From Isoetes taiwanensis (Eukaryota > Streptophyta > Lycopodiopsida > Isoetales > Isoetaceae): a stretch of 64,000 bases of DNA. Under the pieces are notes generated by a model. It saw only the letters and a list, made by a program, of their open reading frames with translations. It was not told the origin of the DNA and ran no database searches. The number at the start of each line of letters is the position of its first letter. Position 1 is the stretch's first letter. The stretch is taken from contig JAJEKV010000005.1 of the NCBI GenBank assembly GCA_021234155.1, positions 11,282,572 to 11,346,571 on the forward strand, written 5' to 3'. The translations under genes were made by a program, and so were the position numbers. This document shows positions 10,148-22,954 of this stretch, one piece after another.

Positions 10148-11139
10148 GTTGGTAGCATAGTTGGCCGACCCACCGACTTAGCCGACCTGCCGACCTAGGT
10201 GGGAGATGCCCGACCTAGGTGGGGATTTTTTGCCGACCTGCCGACCTATTTTGCCAAAATGCAACTCTCTCTTTTCCTGCAAATAATGCATAAACAAGTT
10301 AAATTACAGTGCTACAATATAACAAGCTTCTCTTTTCCTGCAGATAAATGCATAAACAAATTAAATTACAGCGCTACAATATAACAAGCAATCGTGGCCT
10401 ATATACTGCCCCCATTAATCCACAAGAACATTGTAACAAACAAGTAAGAATGCTAAACTCAAAGCCCTTCAAAGAAGTGAATTAGATGCAAGCAGTAATG
10501 ATGTTTTGCCCCAAAATTTGGGATAAAAAACTAGTCACCTGATCTTGGAAGCATTTCTCAGCAATTAGGACCAATCATAGGCAATGCATGTTCTGTTGTT
10601 TTGTAGATAAGTTGAAGCCCTGCTTCAAAAAGGTTTAGCTTTAACCTTACTGCTAGCAGTATTGCTCTGGCAAGAGAAATAGAAACCAAAAGGAGTAAGT
10701 TCCAACTCCTCTTAAAACTGCTATGACCCACTCAATGAGACTGAAAAGTGAGTTTAACAGATCTTAGAGATCATCAACAGCAGACCTTCATTGCCACAAA
10801 GAAGCATCCAAACATGTTTGATCCCAGCCTAGAAACGTAAAAAAAAAAAAAGTGGAAGAAAGCTTACCTCGAGTTCGTTTTGGCTATGGCTTGCCCTGCA
10901 TTGCTTTAAACAGAGAGTGGAAAGACTCAGGATGGGATTAGGCTGCCCAAATCTGGTCGAAAATCCTCTGTTCCAGCTACTTCGGCGCCTACTGCATGCA
11001 ACAGAGAAAAGGGGGTAAAAAAAAGTTTCTGGGTTTTAAGACCCATACGACCTTGGGTCGGGTTAGGCCGACTCCGACCTCGGTCGGAAGCACTCGGATT
11101 TTAGGGCCGACCTAGGTCGGCCCCAACTATGGTGGGTAG
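10148..11139. mobile_element. Non-autonomous hAT-like element (10156-11131) with an 8-bp target duplication
   Basis: Terminal inverted repeat CATAGTTGG...CCAACTATG, with subterminal GCCGACCTAGGTCGGC-type repeats at both ends (10162-10240 and 11040-11125). Flanks are GTTGGTAG (10148-10155) and GTGGGTAG (11132-11139), an 8-bp duplication with one mismatch, as hAT insertion predicts. The roughly 976-bp interior encodes no transposase. It includes two copies of a 60-bp segment containing CTCTTTTCCTGCA (about 10267-10385). Superfamily assignment rests on duplication length and end structure only. Confidence 0.7.
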
Positions 11140-11569
11140 TTCGCATGTGTGCGGCTATCCACTATCCACCATTGTAGAAAATTTGCTGAGATGAATGAGA
11201 AGCCTATCTATTGGGAGGTTTTTGCGTTTTCATGCGAGCCCCATTCTAGAATTCCCCGAGAACATATTTCTGTTAAGTTTATTTCAGCGGCATCCTTCAA
11301 AAAGGCAGCAGTAATTTATTCTTCAATTTTTTAGCTTCAATCTTTTCTGCATGCTTTCACATAAGCTTTTGAAGTGAATTATATGTGCATGACAAGTCAG
11401 AGAGAGTCAAATGAAGTGTTGTCATTTGTTTGGAGAAGTTCATCTTTGATCCATTGCAGATTGATCATCAGGCACTGCAGAGTGTTCATATTGCGCCACA
11501 TGGCATAGGTTTAACAGCATGACGACGTCCTATTCCAAGTAAAGTATTAATGATTTACAATAATGAGTT

Positions 11570-11983
11570 AGATGCATGCAAGTTCTTTTTTTTTTGAAGA
11601 ACTGTGTCATCAATATATTAAAAGAATGGTAATGTTACAAAGCAAGTGAGGAGGAAGAAGAACTGCCCCAAAGAGACAGCGATACCTCGACACTCCACAA
11701 CAAACTCACAGAAGAGCTGCAACTCTACTGCTGTACAAACCGACCATCACCATCTACAACACCCAAGAAGTCCCGCCAAATGGCAAACTTCTGCTCTGCT
11801 AATCTCGGGAACACCAGAAAGCTTTGAAATAGCTTGTACCTGAGTCGAGGAATCAGAGAGGCTGCAGGCTGCTGAATCCCCTGAAAGATCCATAATCGCC
11901 GCCGCTTCCAAATCAGCCACACCAACCAAGCCACGCACAGATGCAAGGCTTGATGCCGCAAGAGCAGATGCATGCAAGTTCTT
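11570..11983 (-). mobile_element. 5'-truncated L1 LINE copy with poly(A) tail and 18-bp target duplication
   Basis: The insert (11588-11965, minus) starts on the left with a poly-T run, the complement of a poly(A) tail. It encodes the last part of L1 ORF2 (AWLVWLIWK-RRR and LIPRLRYKL), which closely matches the C-terminus of the larger L1 at 12343-12927. AGATGCATGCAAGTTCTT occurs at both boundaries (11570-11587 and 11966-11983), a classic target-primed insertion signature. Confidence 0.9.
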
Positions 11984-12100
11984 GCGAGGCTTGCCTAATG
12001 GGTTCGTGGGCATCGCTAATCATACTTTTCAAGTTAGATGCATGCAAGTTCTTGCGAGACTCGCCTATTAGTAATGGGTTTGTAGGCATCGCTAATCATT
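11966..12100 (+). repeat. Local tandem duplication (about 70 bp) of the insertion-site flank
   Basis: AGATGCATGCAAGTTCTTGCGAG, a short spacer, then GGGCATCGCTAATCAT occurs twice (from 11966 and from about 12035). The second copy has an extra TTAGTAATGGG. The duplication contains the L1 target site. Confidence 0.8.
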
Positions 12101-12342
12101 GCTATAGCTACATAGCGAGATATTTTGTAATATAGCTTCTATACGCAAGGTCTACAATTTGAAACATGATTATTACAACAAGATTTCCATAATGATCAAG
12201 TTTTTTTTTTCTCTTTTTTTTGAAAGATCAAGTTAATTAATATTAATACATAGTAAGTACAAGAAGATCGATAATGGGGTACTCCTGCCCAAGCAACCAC
12301 GCTTGAGCGAGAACCCGAACTGCACGTATACCTACCTACGAC

Positions 12343-12927
12343 TCATGAAACAAACCTGCCATTGTTGTCTACAATGAGGAGGGTCCTTTCCCAGACAGCT
12401 GCCTTGAACTGCTCTTTCCAAGGGGATGCCAGGTAGGAAAGATATAATTTGTACCTCAACTGCGGGATCAAAACACCAGGTTGCACCTCCTCATTCCTGA
12501 ACACCTTCATGCGTCGCCACTTCCAAATGAGCCACACTAACCAAGCCTTATGGAAGGCTAGACTCTGAACCTGGGACCACCCACGGGGATACACCCCCAA
12601 AAGAACCTCTTGACTACAGAGAGAGGTGTGAAAAAGGCGCTGGACCCACTGCCATGCAGGCTGGATTTCCGTGCAAAGAAACATACAGCGTTCCAGGGTG
12701 GTTTCAACATAGGCACCACACATTGGACACCGGTAGCTGATCAATGGATTGATCATGTGAACCCACGTATTCAGCATCAGGGATCGGTGCACTATCTGCC
12801 ACAACAACACCCGAATCTTGGGGGGCGAGATTGGGTTCCACACCCATCTCCAGATGTTTCCCCAGTCATCTCCCTGTACCTGGAGACTCCAGCCATCCGA
12901 GGGAGGCAACTCATCCTGAATTGCCAA
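12343..12927 (-). pseudogene. L1 ORF2 C-terminal region (zinc-knuckle zf-RVT type)
   Basis: A 194-codon frame encodes WNPISPPKIRVLLWQ, a Cys pair C-P-M-C with a downstream Cys, and the end motif AWLVWLIWKWRR. This is the region that follows reverse transcriptase in plant L1 ORF2. It overlaps the upstream frame 12911-13210 by 17 bp, so one frameshift separates it from the thumb region. Confidence 0.8.
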
Positions 12928-14745
12928 AGATGAACCGCAAAGATGAACTTAGGCCCTTGCTATGGAGAGAGAGGTCTAAGAAGCCGAGACCACCCGCAGC
13001 TTTAGGCCGCACACATTTCCACCAGGCCACCTTGACGACCGCCCCTTCCTCATTGCCTCCCCATACAAAGTTACGAACCATAGAGGAAATTTTCCAAACC
13101 TTGCTTTTTGGCGCCAGAATGATAGATGCCATATAAATATGAGTTGAGCATAAAACGGACTTCACCACTGTGACCCTGCCAGCCATGGAAAGTTTTTCCC
13201 CTTCCACCAATTAAGGTGCCGACGCAGTTCCACCAGAATGTCCTCCCAAAATACCTACTGCCGAAATGTCCACGGGCATGGGGTCTGCTGTCGGCCACAA
13301 CGCCAAGCACTTCGTCCAATTCATGAGGCAGCCTGAGGCAAGAGAGAATGTGTCCAGAAGCTCCTTCGTGTTTAACAAATTCCTCTCATCAGCCTGTAGG
13401 AAAAGAAAGGAGTCATCAGTGTACTGACTTCCAATCAGCTACGACCTGTCTGCCATCCTCAACCCCTCCATAACACCTGCCTCCGCTGCTGAGGTCAACA
13501 ACTGTGAGAGGGCCTCTGCAACAATGGTAAATAGGAAGGGCACCAAAGGGCATCCCTGGCGAACTCCACATCCCACAGTAAAGATCGGCGATGACTCGCC
13601 ATGATAGAGGATGGTGGCTCTGGCGGACATTAAGAGCTTCAGAGCTATTGCTGTAAAGCTCTCACCACACCCAAAGGCTAACATGATCCTCTTCAAAAAA
13701 TCCCAACGAACACTATCATAGGCCTTTGCGAAATCCAACCTCAAGTACACTATCCGTTGACCTGTTCTGCGCGCCCAGTGAATGCCCTCGAATGCCGCCG
13801 CCACATTATTAAGAATATGTCTGCCCAGGATGAAGCTCAGACTGCATGGGACTAATAGCCTCCTTCAGGACAACTTGCAGTCTAAGCGAGAGGGCCTTCG
13901 CAATTATCTTGTATACCGCCGATAGAAGCGTGATCAGACGCCAATCAGAAATGATAGACGGCTCCTTCACCTTTGGTATTAACGAGATGCAACCAGTGTT
14001 GAGTCTATAATCTAGCGCCTCTACCTAAAGCAGATCTTGATAGGTCTGCATCACTGAATCCCCCACCCATTCCCAGTATTCTTGGAAGAACTCCACAGGA
14101 ATGCCATCCAGACTAGGGCACTTATGAGGGGCCAAGGCGCGGCAAGCCTCCTCAAGATCCTGCTTTCTAAGCGGAAGCTGTAATACCTGTCTTCTATCTG
14201 CCGACACCTTGTATGACACCTTATTGAGCACGATCTCCTCCATTATGTCAGTATAGGGATATCTCTTTTCCTGGAAAAACTGGGAGAAATGCTAAAAAGT
14301 AGCATGTTTAATATCTACAGGGGAATGCAGAATGCGGCCATTGGGCAATGCCAAAGATGACATTGAGGCCGCATATTTCTTTTGTCACGCAGCCCTGAAG
14401 AACATTCGAGAATTGGTGTCCCCTTCCCGCAGCCAGGTGATCCCCGCCTTCATCCTTGCCTGAGCAGCCCTCTTGGACTCGTCCGCTGCAATGTGGCGCA
14501 GTATCTCATTCTCCTGCACACCATCAGACCGCTGAGATCTGAGGGTTTCCAATTCACGATACAATGCCTCTAGCGCCCCCCGCTCTTGCCGTGCTCTCCG
14601 ACTTCCCCACGACTTGGTGAACGCCTTGACCTCAGCTAGGGCCTCACCATTCCTGACATCCCGAAGTTATCTCGAAAGGTACGGAACCAAATCTGCTGGC
14701 ATCCCCAGGAGAAATCAGCATCCTTTAGGTAAGCGGTGAAGAAGT
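12911..14745 (-). pseudogene. L1 ORF2 reverse transcriptase, multiply broken
   Basis: Pieces in order of translation: IWFRTFRDNFG near 14680; MKAGITWLREGD near 14430; LPLRKQDLEEACRAL and KCPSLDGIPVEF at 14085-14165; LRLDFAKAYDSVRW and GVRQGCPLVPFLF at 13530-13740; then KLSMAGRVTVVKSVL and VRNFVWGG (13060-13210). These match fingers, palm and thumb of L1-clade reverse transcriptase. The palm strand with the usual YADD has been lost or mutated near 13430 (a stop follows ADRS). In-frame stops and shifts show it is dead. Confidence 0.85.
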
Positions 14746-15568
14746 TGTTGTCATGTCATAGCAATTCATGCTTACTGCAATTTAAAGTTGAAGATGAAAG
14801 TTGGAAACTATAAGATTGTTGTATGTCAAAGTTGCAGAGCAGTCTACAGGATCATGACCATGGGTGCGCATGTGATCATGCTTATTCTATCAGGGTTTAT
14901 GAGATAAATATCTCCTATAGTTGAAAAGGTTGATCCAAAGAATATTTATAGGGTGATGGTTATTTTGGGATTGCAATGGTCGAATAAAGCCTATTATTTT
15001 TAAGCATTGGCTTATCCGAATGTTGAGTTAAAATTAGAAATGATCTATTCGGTCCAATGCCTTAGGGGCATGAAATATGCTGGACTTCGGACTTGCCATT
15101 CCGGCCACAGCAGACTCAGCTCGGTCCAGCTTATCGGCCAGATCATTGAACTTAAAAACAAGAAGGATGTGTATTGATTTTGTAAGACTGGAACTGATGC
15201 CGAATGTGGATGAAATAGTCTAAGCTTGGGCTGTCGAAATAACTGAAATATTCATTGCTACAGTAGCTTTTACATTGAAGTTTATATTTCTTATTGACTC
15301 ATGGTTCAATGATTGCGGTGATAAAAGGTTTGAAGTAATGCTCTAGGAGGCAACAACCAGTATACCAGCCCCAGTGTACATGGAAGCCAATTTTTACTGG
15401 TGCATACTCACACAATTATTGTGGAGCTTATCTTGCTGCCTTATGGCAGACAAAGTGGAGGACATGTATAGGCACAAGTTCTACCACATCGGGGATCATC
15501 ATCGTATAACCCCAGTAACCAACTCCCAAAGCTAAACATACACTGGCCAGGGTTGAACCCCTGACCAA

Positions 15569-15937
15569 GTGCACATTTATTTTGGCATGGAGACCCGCAT
15601 GCAGCAGTTAGAAGACGGGCTTCGCTTGGCCCACTTTGAGAGGCAACAGGATAAGCAGGGCCTTCCCGACTTGCGAGCTCGCGTGGATTCCCTCCTCACC
15701 ACTGTGGAGACTATGGCATGCGACAAGCAGGGTGTTGAGCAGGATACAGTGGCAACTATTTCCCGCCTCAAGTCGGAAGCTGAGGGGTATGCCACCGTGA
15801 TACGAAATGTCCGAGCCATCGTCGAAGCCAGCCAGGCAGAGCTAAGAACCCTGCAGAGTAGGGCTGAGACACAAGATCAGGAGATTCAGGAGCTCAAAGC
15901 AACCATTGCCCAGCAAGGCGCGGCCTCCCGCGGCTGA
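15569..15937 (+). pseudogene. LINE-2 coiled-coil N-terminal ORF
   Basis: A 122-codon open frame rich in Leu, Glu, Gln and Arg with heptad-like spacing, containing METRMQQLEDGLRLAHFE and, near the end, QDQEIQELKATIAQQG. It would form a coiled coil, as in the first protein of many LINEs. It is followed without a clear frame by GC-rich sequence (15940-16840) in which I see only broken frames. The start codon is uncertain. Confidence 0.5.
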
Positions 15938-16853
15938 GGTCCATGAACACCGCTGCCTTCGCACAAATGAGTTGGCCAAGCGGCCAGAGATTCCAACAGA
16001 GCTAGGCTTAGACTCGAGGCCAGAGGGTCGCAACACGTGGGGGCCTGCCGCAGCGCGTGCCCCGGCCCCACGTCGCCAAACGCAGTGACGGGACGCCGCC
16101 CACCTCCTCCATCTCGCGACACCACACCGCCGGGCCGGCGGAGCAACCCACACACCAGCCAACAGGCATCACCGGGCTGACAGTTTTAATGTTGCCCTCC
16201 ACTCAATGAGCGCGGCGGGGAGGGCCGCCGCACGCCATAATGTAGTGGTGCGTGGACTCTCGAGGAGGCAGGGAGAAGATCTCATCGTTTATCGGGGATG
16301 AGATCCCATCTCGAATGGCATTCCCGACCGTGGTACACATTGCTAGAGCGAAGCCGCCTTGGGGCTCGGCGCCAAGACATCGCCCGTAGCGTTGTCACCT
16401 TCGCGGTGGGCGCATATGCGAGCAGGGGAGGCCATCCCGTCGAGTAGGCAACCGGAAGGGGACGGCTCAGATGTCGACGTGATCTCACCCGATGCAACAG
16501 CTAGTCCCGGCCGGCAGGTAGCCCGGCCAGGGCGGGACGCCCGCAGAGGGGGCTGCAGCCTTGTCCGGCAAGCTCGCGATTTTTAGGCCGGCGCCTGCCG
16601 AGGTCGCCGATGCAATCGCGTCAGCCGGGGCGCCACTCCTGCTGCTGCTACTTGCCCGGTTTACTCGCACCTCGCTCCCCCCGGCCAAGCCCGGCCGGGC
16701 CACGCCGGCGCAGACACTCCCCCCCCAGAACGGGCAGATCATCGAAAGGCCCACATCGAATGCCAACAAATAGGAACTGTGCCTCGGGATGGTGTCTTGA
16801 ACTGTTAGCTTCCCTGGCGTAAAGGCGGAGAGTCTCAACTCTATTGCATCGAT

Positions 16854-17760
16854 ATGGATCTCATTTTTCTCATGGAAACATGGGAGCATGCAGGGCACAG
16901 ACTACCAGACCTCCCAGGCTATCTGCATTTCTCGGTGTTCAAGTGCACAGGCAAGCGAGGGCATGGCGGGGTTGCCTGCTACTACCGTGCAACCTTGAGG
17001 CACTCTGTCTCGTTGCACAAAACATACAAGTACAATCGCTACTTGTGGGTGCGGCGTCAAAGATGACATGGCGATGGCGATACTCTTCTCATAGCATGCT
17101 ACTTTCCACATGCCGAGAGCAACTTTTATAACACTCTATGGGGATGCGGATCGATTGGAGCCTTATGTCGATCTATATGATGACATACTGGAAGACAAAC
17201 AGGTAAGGCGGGGTTATGTTGCTTGGCGACTTTAATGCACGCCACAGGAGCCGAAGCGGGTTCCAAAATTTGAGCCCCTGGCAGAGGACGTCTTTGCGTT
17301 GAACCCCGCAGAGGTGGCTTGATCAAGGATATCGCACGGCGTGACCATATTTCGCGCTATGGCAGGTAGTTGTTGTTGCTGGGTAGTATCTTTGACCTGG
17401 TTATCTGTAATGGGTTGGTGCAATGGCCGTCTTCCAGCTGTTGCACTTGTAGGTAGGAGAACCAAGGGGGCGGCTCCAGTGTGGTGGATTATCTGCTGGT
17501 TGAGGAACGGGATCTGCGCCTGGTTACTCATTTTTCCATCGGGGATTGATTTTTCGGACGAGGAAGTAGACTCGACCACCGCCCCTGTTCATGCATCTCC
17601 CGGGGAGGCTCCCGTGCACCCTCACGCCTCAACACACCGGGGTGCCCCAGTGCGCTGGACTACGACCGTGCAGGGACCTATGCCCAGCTGCTTGAGTATG
17701 ATCTGGCGGGACTGCTGCAACTCCCCACACTTCAAGAACAATCTGCTCAGCTGACTCACC
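16854..17760 (+). pseudogene. LINE-2 apurinic/apyrimidinic-type endonuclease, broken
   Basis: MDLIFLMETWEH, GYLHFSVFKC and HGGVACYYR (16854-17066) form the first half of an exonuclease-endonuclease-phosphatase fold, with E in the METW motif. A second frame gives GDFNARH near 17230, and further frames give LVICNGL and SVVDYLLVEE near 17400-17500, ending in sequence before the SDH position. At least three frame changes occur, so the enzyme cannot be made. Confidence 0.7.
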
Positions 17761-17814
17761 TGCTTCTGACGGCTGCAGAAAGATGCTTTGGGAGAGGCCG
17801 CTCACGGCAAGCCT

Positions 17815-18220
17815 TGATAGATCAAATCAACAAGTTACTTAACTTCAGAATAATACCAAGACAAATATCTCCAGTATGGGCCAAATTTCTTTTAAAAAAA
17901 ACGAATCGAATGAACTTCAAACAAAACTGATACAACTTTGTTCGATTACTGCAGATGGTCGGGACACCAAAACCAACCGATCTATCTTCTTTTTAACTTT
18001 AATGGACCACCGCTTTGCAGTGATCCGATTATCTCCTCCGTAGACATATCTAGCAACCTGCTAGATCTATAGTTTCATAACCACCTGTCCGGTGACACTG
18101 TTCACCGACCTAATGTTCTGTAATACTTATTTTCAATGGTTAAACAACCATGTATGCTACATTATTTACAAACCCAATATATCCAATGAACAATGAAAAT
18201 TAACCTAGCATATTTCATCA
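17815..18220 (-). repeat. 3' LTR of copia-1
   Basis: 406 bp; matches 22532-22954 except for a replaced segment near 17881-17902 and small indels near 18087 and 18113. Ends TG...CA. Confidence 0.95.
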
Positions 18221-20622
18221 TTCCCCCGTCATTGGATATTCCTGTGTATCTGATTCTAATTCAGCCTGATATACTGTATCATGTATGCTGATCCTTTCTT
18301 TCAACACATTAAATCTTATTTCTCTCAATGCTTTGGTTAGGATATCTGTAAGCTGCTCATCTGTTGGAATATGCCGTACTGCAATTAATTTCCTCTTAAC
18401 CATTTCTCTGATAAAATGTTGTTTCATCTCTATATGTTTTGACCTTTCATGCAAAACAGGGTTCTTCGTCATTGCAATGCAACTTGCACTATCAGAATAT
18501 AATACAGTAGGATCACCATCTGTAACTCCAACTTCATTGATTAATCTTTTCATCCAAATAATCTCCTTTGCTGCTAAAGTTACAGCAGAATACTCTGCTT
18601 CTGCGCTTGATAATGCTACAGTTGCTTGTTTCTTACACTTCCAGCTTATAGGACCTCCTCCAAACATTAGAATGTAGCCTGACGTAGAGTGCCTATGATC
18701 AATATCCCCACCCCAATCTGCGTCTGCATATGCCACCAATTTGCATTCTGATCCATCATATACTATTCCACTATTTATTGTCCCTTTTAGATACCGTAAA
18801 ATTCTTTTTGCTGCAGACCAGTATTTCTTCCCTGGATCATTATTGTATCTACTTAACAAGTTTACTGCAAACGAGATGTCTGGTCTAGTTGCTCCAGCCA
18901 AATACAACAGACAACCAATCAACTGTCGATAAGGAACCTTTTCCATGTATTCTACTTCCTCCCTAGTTGTTGGTGACATCTTTCCACTGATTTTATGACC
19001 AGGCACAAGAGGTGTGCTGGAAGCATTACAATCTTCCATCTTAAAGTATTCTAACACTCCATGAATATAACTGTTTTGACTCAGAAATAGCAACTTCTTG
19101 TTTCTATTTCTCACAACATTTATTCCCAAAATTTTTCTCAACTCTCCCAAGTCTGTCATCTTGAATCTATATCTCAACAGCTTTTTGCAAGTTTCAAGAC
19201 AATTTATATCATTAGCAAACATCACACAATCGTCTACATAAAGAGCTATTATGCAGAAATGTTCTTCCTGTTTAAACATATATAAGTTACCATCTGCATT
19301 TAGTTTTACAAATCCTTGCTCAAGCAAGTATTTGTCCATGCATTTGTACCAAGCACGTGGAGACTGTTTCAGTCCATATACTGCTCTTTTCAACCTCCAA
19401 ATTTTATCTTTTTCTTCTTCAAATCCAGCAGGGGTTTCATATATATCTCCTCTTCAAGTTCAGCATTTAAGAATGCTGTACTGACATCCATGTGATGGAT
19501 TTCATGATCCAACGAGTTTGCTAATGCCAATAACATCCTAATGCTTGCCATTTTTACGATTGGTGAATAGGTATCATTGTAATCAATTCCTTTTTGTTGC
19601 GAAAACCCTTGAGCCACTAATCTGGCTTTGAACTTCTTCGCTCCATTTGGCATATCTTTTATCTTGAATATCCATCTATTTCCCACAATGTTTTTGGATT
19701 TTTGTTTATCTACGACCTCAAACGTTTCAATTCTCTTGAATGCCTGCATTTCTTCTTCCATTGCTGCCTTCCATTGATCTTTATTTGCATGAGCCATTGC
19801 CTCATTGTAATTCTTTGGAACATCATGTTCCATGATTATCATCAAGGCTGGTTCCAACTCGTCTTCTTGCCTTTCTAATCTTTTGCTTTTCCCATCAACT
19901 TCTCTTCCATGTTTGTCAAAAATAATACCTTTATCTTCCAGGTCTCTTTTCAGCTTTTCAGCTTCTGTTAATCTCTTTCTATGTTTGTTTGCATCATTTA
20001 ACATTTCAAGCCTGTTGTTTCCATCATTGTGAGTGGTCTGATCACTATTTATGTTAATTTGATCTTCTATGTCATTTCTGTCTGCTGCAACTATTTCAGC
20101 CTGCTCAACATCATCGTCATCACTTAAATAATCATTTTTATGATCAACAAATGTAACTTTCTTCCCTTTTTCTAGATCCTTAGTGCCTGTGACTTTCCAA
20201 TCTCTGTAAAGTTTATCCTCCATAAAGACAACATCTCGGCTTATTAAGATTTTTCTGTTAATAGGTTCAAATAATCTATATCCTTTGGTCTCTTCATCAT
20301 ATCCTACAACAAATGCCACTTCGGCCCTATCATCGAGTTTCTTTCGGCATTCCTCTGGTATGTGCACATATGTCATGCATCCATATACTTTGAATCTGTC
20401 ATAATTAGGAACATGCCTTGACCACAAAATTTCTGGAATTTTCCCTTCAAGACTTACACTAGGCAATCTATTTTGAATAAATATGGCAGTTTTTAAGGCT
20501 TCTTCCCACAGTATATTAGGCAGCCCAGTGTGCTTTAGAATTGCTCTCACGGCATTCAAACAGGTCCGGTTCTTTCTTTCAGCAACCCCGTTCTGTTGAG
20601 GTGTATATCTGCAGGTGAGTTG
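18218..20622 (-). pseudogene. Copia-1 reverse transcriptase and RNase H
   Basis: RT motifs: NRWIFKIK, RLVAQGFSQ, DVSTAFLNAE (about 19490) and the catalytic ALYVDDCV (about 19240). RNase H has YADADWGGD (about 18720), SSAEAEY (about 18600) and the HIPTDEQLTDILTK end. A one-base deletion in a C run near 19435 shifts the frame between the N-terminal half (19390-20559) and the C-terminal half (18218-19393). Confidence 0.92.
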
Positions 20623-21625
20623 TCATCTTATCCCTTTTTCAATACAAAAGGCCTTAAATTTCCTTGATATGTATTCTCCTCCCCTATCAGATCTTAAACA
20701 TTTAACCTTGTTTCCTGTTTCTCTCTCAACTTCAGCCACATAGTTCTTAAAAGCTTTTAATGCTTCATGTTTTCTGGACAAGCAATAAGATTTCGTCTTT
20801 CTTGTAAAATCATCTATAAATGAAATGAAGTACCTTTTTCCGGTATAACTCCTGACATTAAGAGGTCCACAAATGTCCGTATGCACGAGTTCCAGAGGTG
20901 CTTCAGTCCGTTTAGATCCCTTTCGAAATGGCAGCCTTGTACTTTTCCCGAGAATGCAACCTCTGCAGACAAAGTTTGTGTGCTCTGTTTTATCACTATT
21001 GATGTGACCAAGTTTACTTAATGCCTTCACATTATTAATATTAGTATGCCCAAGACGCTCGTGCCAGGTTCTCAATGTTGTCACAGATACATTATTTATA
21101 ATAGGCAAATTTTCAATTGCATTCATCTCAAACAAGTCTCCAATCCTTCTGGCCAAGAAACATATTTTATTATCTTTCTCAACTTTACATATCAGTTTGT
21201 CAAACAACACTTGATACCCTAAATCCACTAACTGGCTCACTGAAATTAGATTTTTAACAATTCCTGGAACACAAAGTACTTTTTCCAGTTCTACTGGTTC
21301 ACCATGCAGATCATACAGTCTGAGCATCCCAGCTGCCTCTACTTCTTTGATCCTTCCATCTCCTAACCGAATACTCCTTGAAAGCTTCTTCTCCTTTCGT
21401 TTTGTGAGCAATTTTGAACTTCCTAAGACTGTTCTTTCAGCTCCAGAATCTATCACAAAAGAGGCTTTAGAAACTTTATTTGTTTGTGAAAAATCAGAAA
21501 ATGCATTATTTACCTCTTCGTCTGAATCACCTTCATTTTCAACCACAGCCACATTGGTGTTTGCTGGTCTAGCAATTTTACTTTTTCCCTTTCCAAAACT
21601 TCCACTGCTATTCTTAAATTTGCCT
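20560..21625 (-). pseudogene. Copia-1 protease and integrase
   Basis: The protease motif DSGAERTVLG lies near 21450. The pre-integrase zinc region has WHERLGH and the pair FVCRGCILGK. The integrase core has HTDICGPL, SFIDDFTRK and LRSDRGGEY. An in-frame TGA at 20623-20625 lies where copia-2 has Arg, before LTCRYTPQQNG. Integration cannot be completed by a full-length polyprotein without read-through. Confidence 0.9.
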
Positions 21626-22531
21626 CTACCCCAACTTTTCCCACTGTCTTTGGGACTTAGGGCATTTGGAAGCTACATGCCCAACACCTCCACATGTATA
21701 ACATGTTTTGGAATTCTGTCCTCCCTTGGGACAGTTATATTTCAAATGGCCAAGCTCGCCACATCCATAACAGGGACCTATTTGTCTGCCCCTAACATTA
21801 CCATAACCAGATCCTTTTCCTTTTCTCACCATTAGGATCTCGGTTGAGTCATCCTCATCATCTTCTCCATCGTCATTTACAAACCTTTGTTCAATCTCTG
21901 TTCGAGCAATCTGCTCTGCCTCCTCCCTGGTTTTTGCAACAGATCTTATGAGAGTTGCCAACTGTCCATGACCAGTAAACATTCTAGAAATGGCCAGAAT
22001 TTGATGGCTCTCAGACATGGTTATTCCTGCTGCTTCCAAGTCTGCACACAGTGAATCAAATTTATGAAACATTGTTGTCAATGGCACCTTTTCATCATAC
22101 CTCATTTTTCTGACCTCCTTCTCAAGCACATCAATTTGAGAGGAGCTTTTTGCCTGATAAGTCTTGATCATGTACTTCCAAGCATCTCTGGGACTAAGAT
22201 CCCTTAATTTCAGCATTATGCTTGGTGCAACTTTGCAAACAATTATTGCCTTTGCTTGACTTATTTTTAAATCATCACTTACCGTATCACTTACAGTCCT
22301 TATCCTTGTTGGTCCAGTCCCTTCTGCAGATGTTCCAGCAGTACTACTAACTTCATCAGCAACATCATCATTTCTTGGCTCTATGATCTGCCACAATCCT
22401 TCAAATTGCAAGACTTCTTTAATTCTTTCCTTCCAGATCTGAAAGCCTCCAACACCTTGGAAGACTTCTACAGAACTAAGCAATGTGGCACCAAACCTAG
22501 TGGACATAGTTAGCTCCTGCTCTGATACCAA
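21626..22531 (-). pseudogene. Copia-1 Gag (nucleocapsid part intact)
   Basis: Begins near the LTR. An ATG at about 22509 gives MSTRFGATLLSS, matching the start of copia-2 Gag. It contains the copia Gag core (RDLSPRDAWKYM, then RTREEAEQIA-like) and two CX2CX4HX4C knuckles, CYGCGELGHLKYNC and CYTCGGVGHVASKC, for RNA packaging. The frame ends shortly after the second knuckle, where a one-base shift separates it from the protease frame. Confidence 0.9.
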
Positions 22532-22954
22532 TGATAGATCAAATCAACAAGTTACTTAACTTCAGAATAATACCAAGACAAATATCTCCAGTATAGGCCA
22601 AATTATTATGTCACACTAATGGTGCAATAAACATATAGGAAATATTAAAATGAATCGAATGAACTTCAAACAAAACTGATACAACTTTGTTCGATTACTG
22701 CAGATGGTCGGGACACTAAAACCAGCCGATCTATCTTCTTTTTAACTTTGATGGACCACCGCTTTGCAGTGATCCGATTATCTCCTCCGTAGACATATCT
22801 AGCAACCTGCTAGATCTATGGTTTCATAACCACGCGGTGACACTGTTCACCGACCTATACTTATTTTCAATGGTTAAACAACCATGTACGCTACATTATT
22901 TACAAACCCAATATATCCAATGAACAATGAAAATTAACCTAGCATATTTCATCA
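22532..22954 (-). repeat. 5' LTR of copia-1
   Basis: 423 bp; carries an ATTATTATGTCACACTAATG segment absent from the other LTR. Transcription would start here and run leftward. Confidence 0.95.

Noticed and set aside
15520-15560. tRNA-like GGTTGAACCCCTGACC segment
   Set aside because: No cloverleaf can be drawn around it; the T-loop consensus GGTTCGAAT is absent.
16008-16773. Several GC-rich open frames on both strands
   Set aside because: High GC removes stop codons; the frames overlap one another and carry no motifs. The region is the LINE-2 spacer between its two coding parts.
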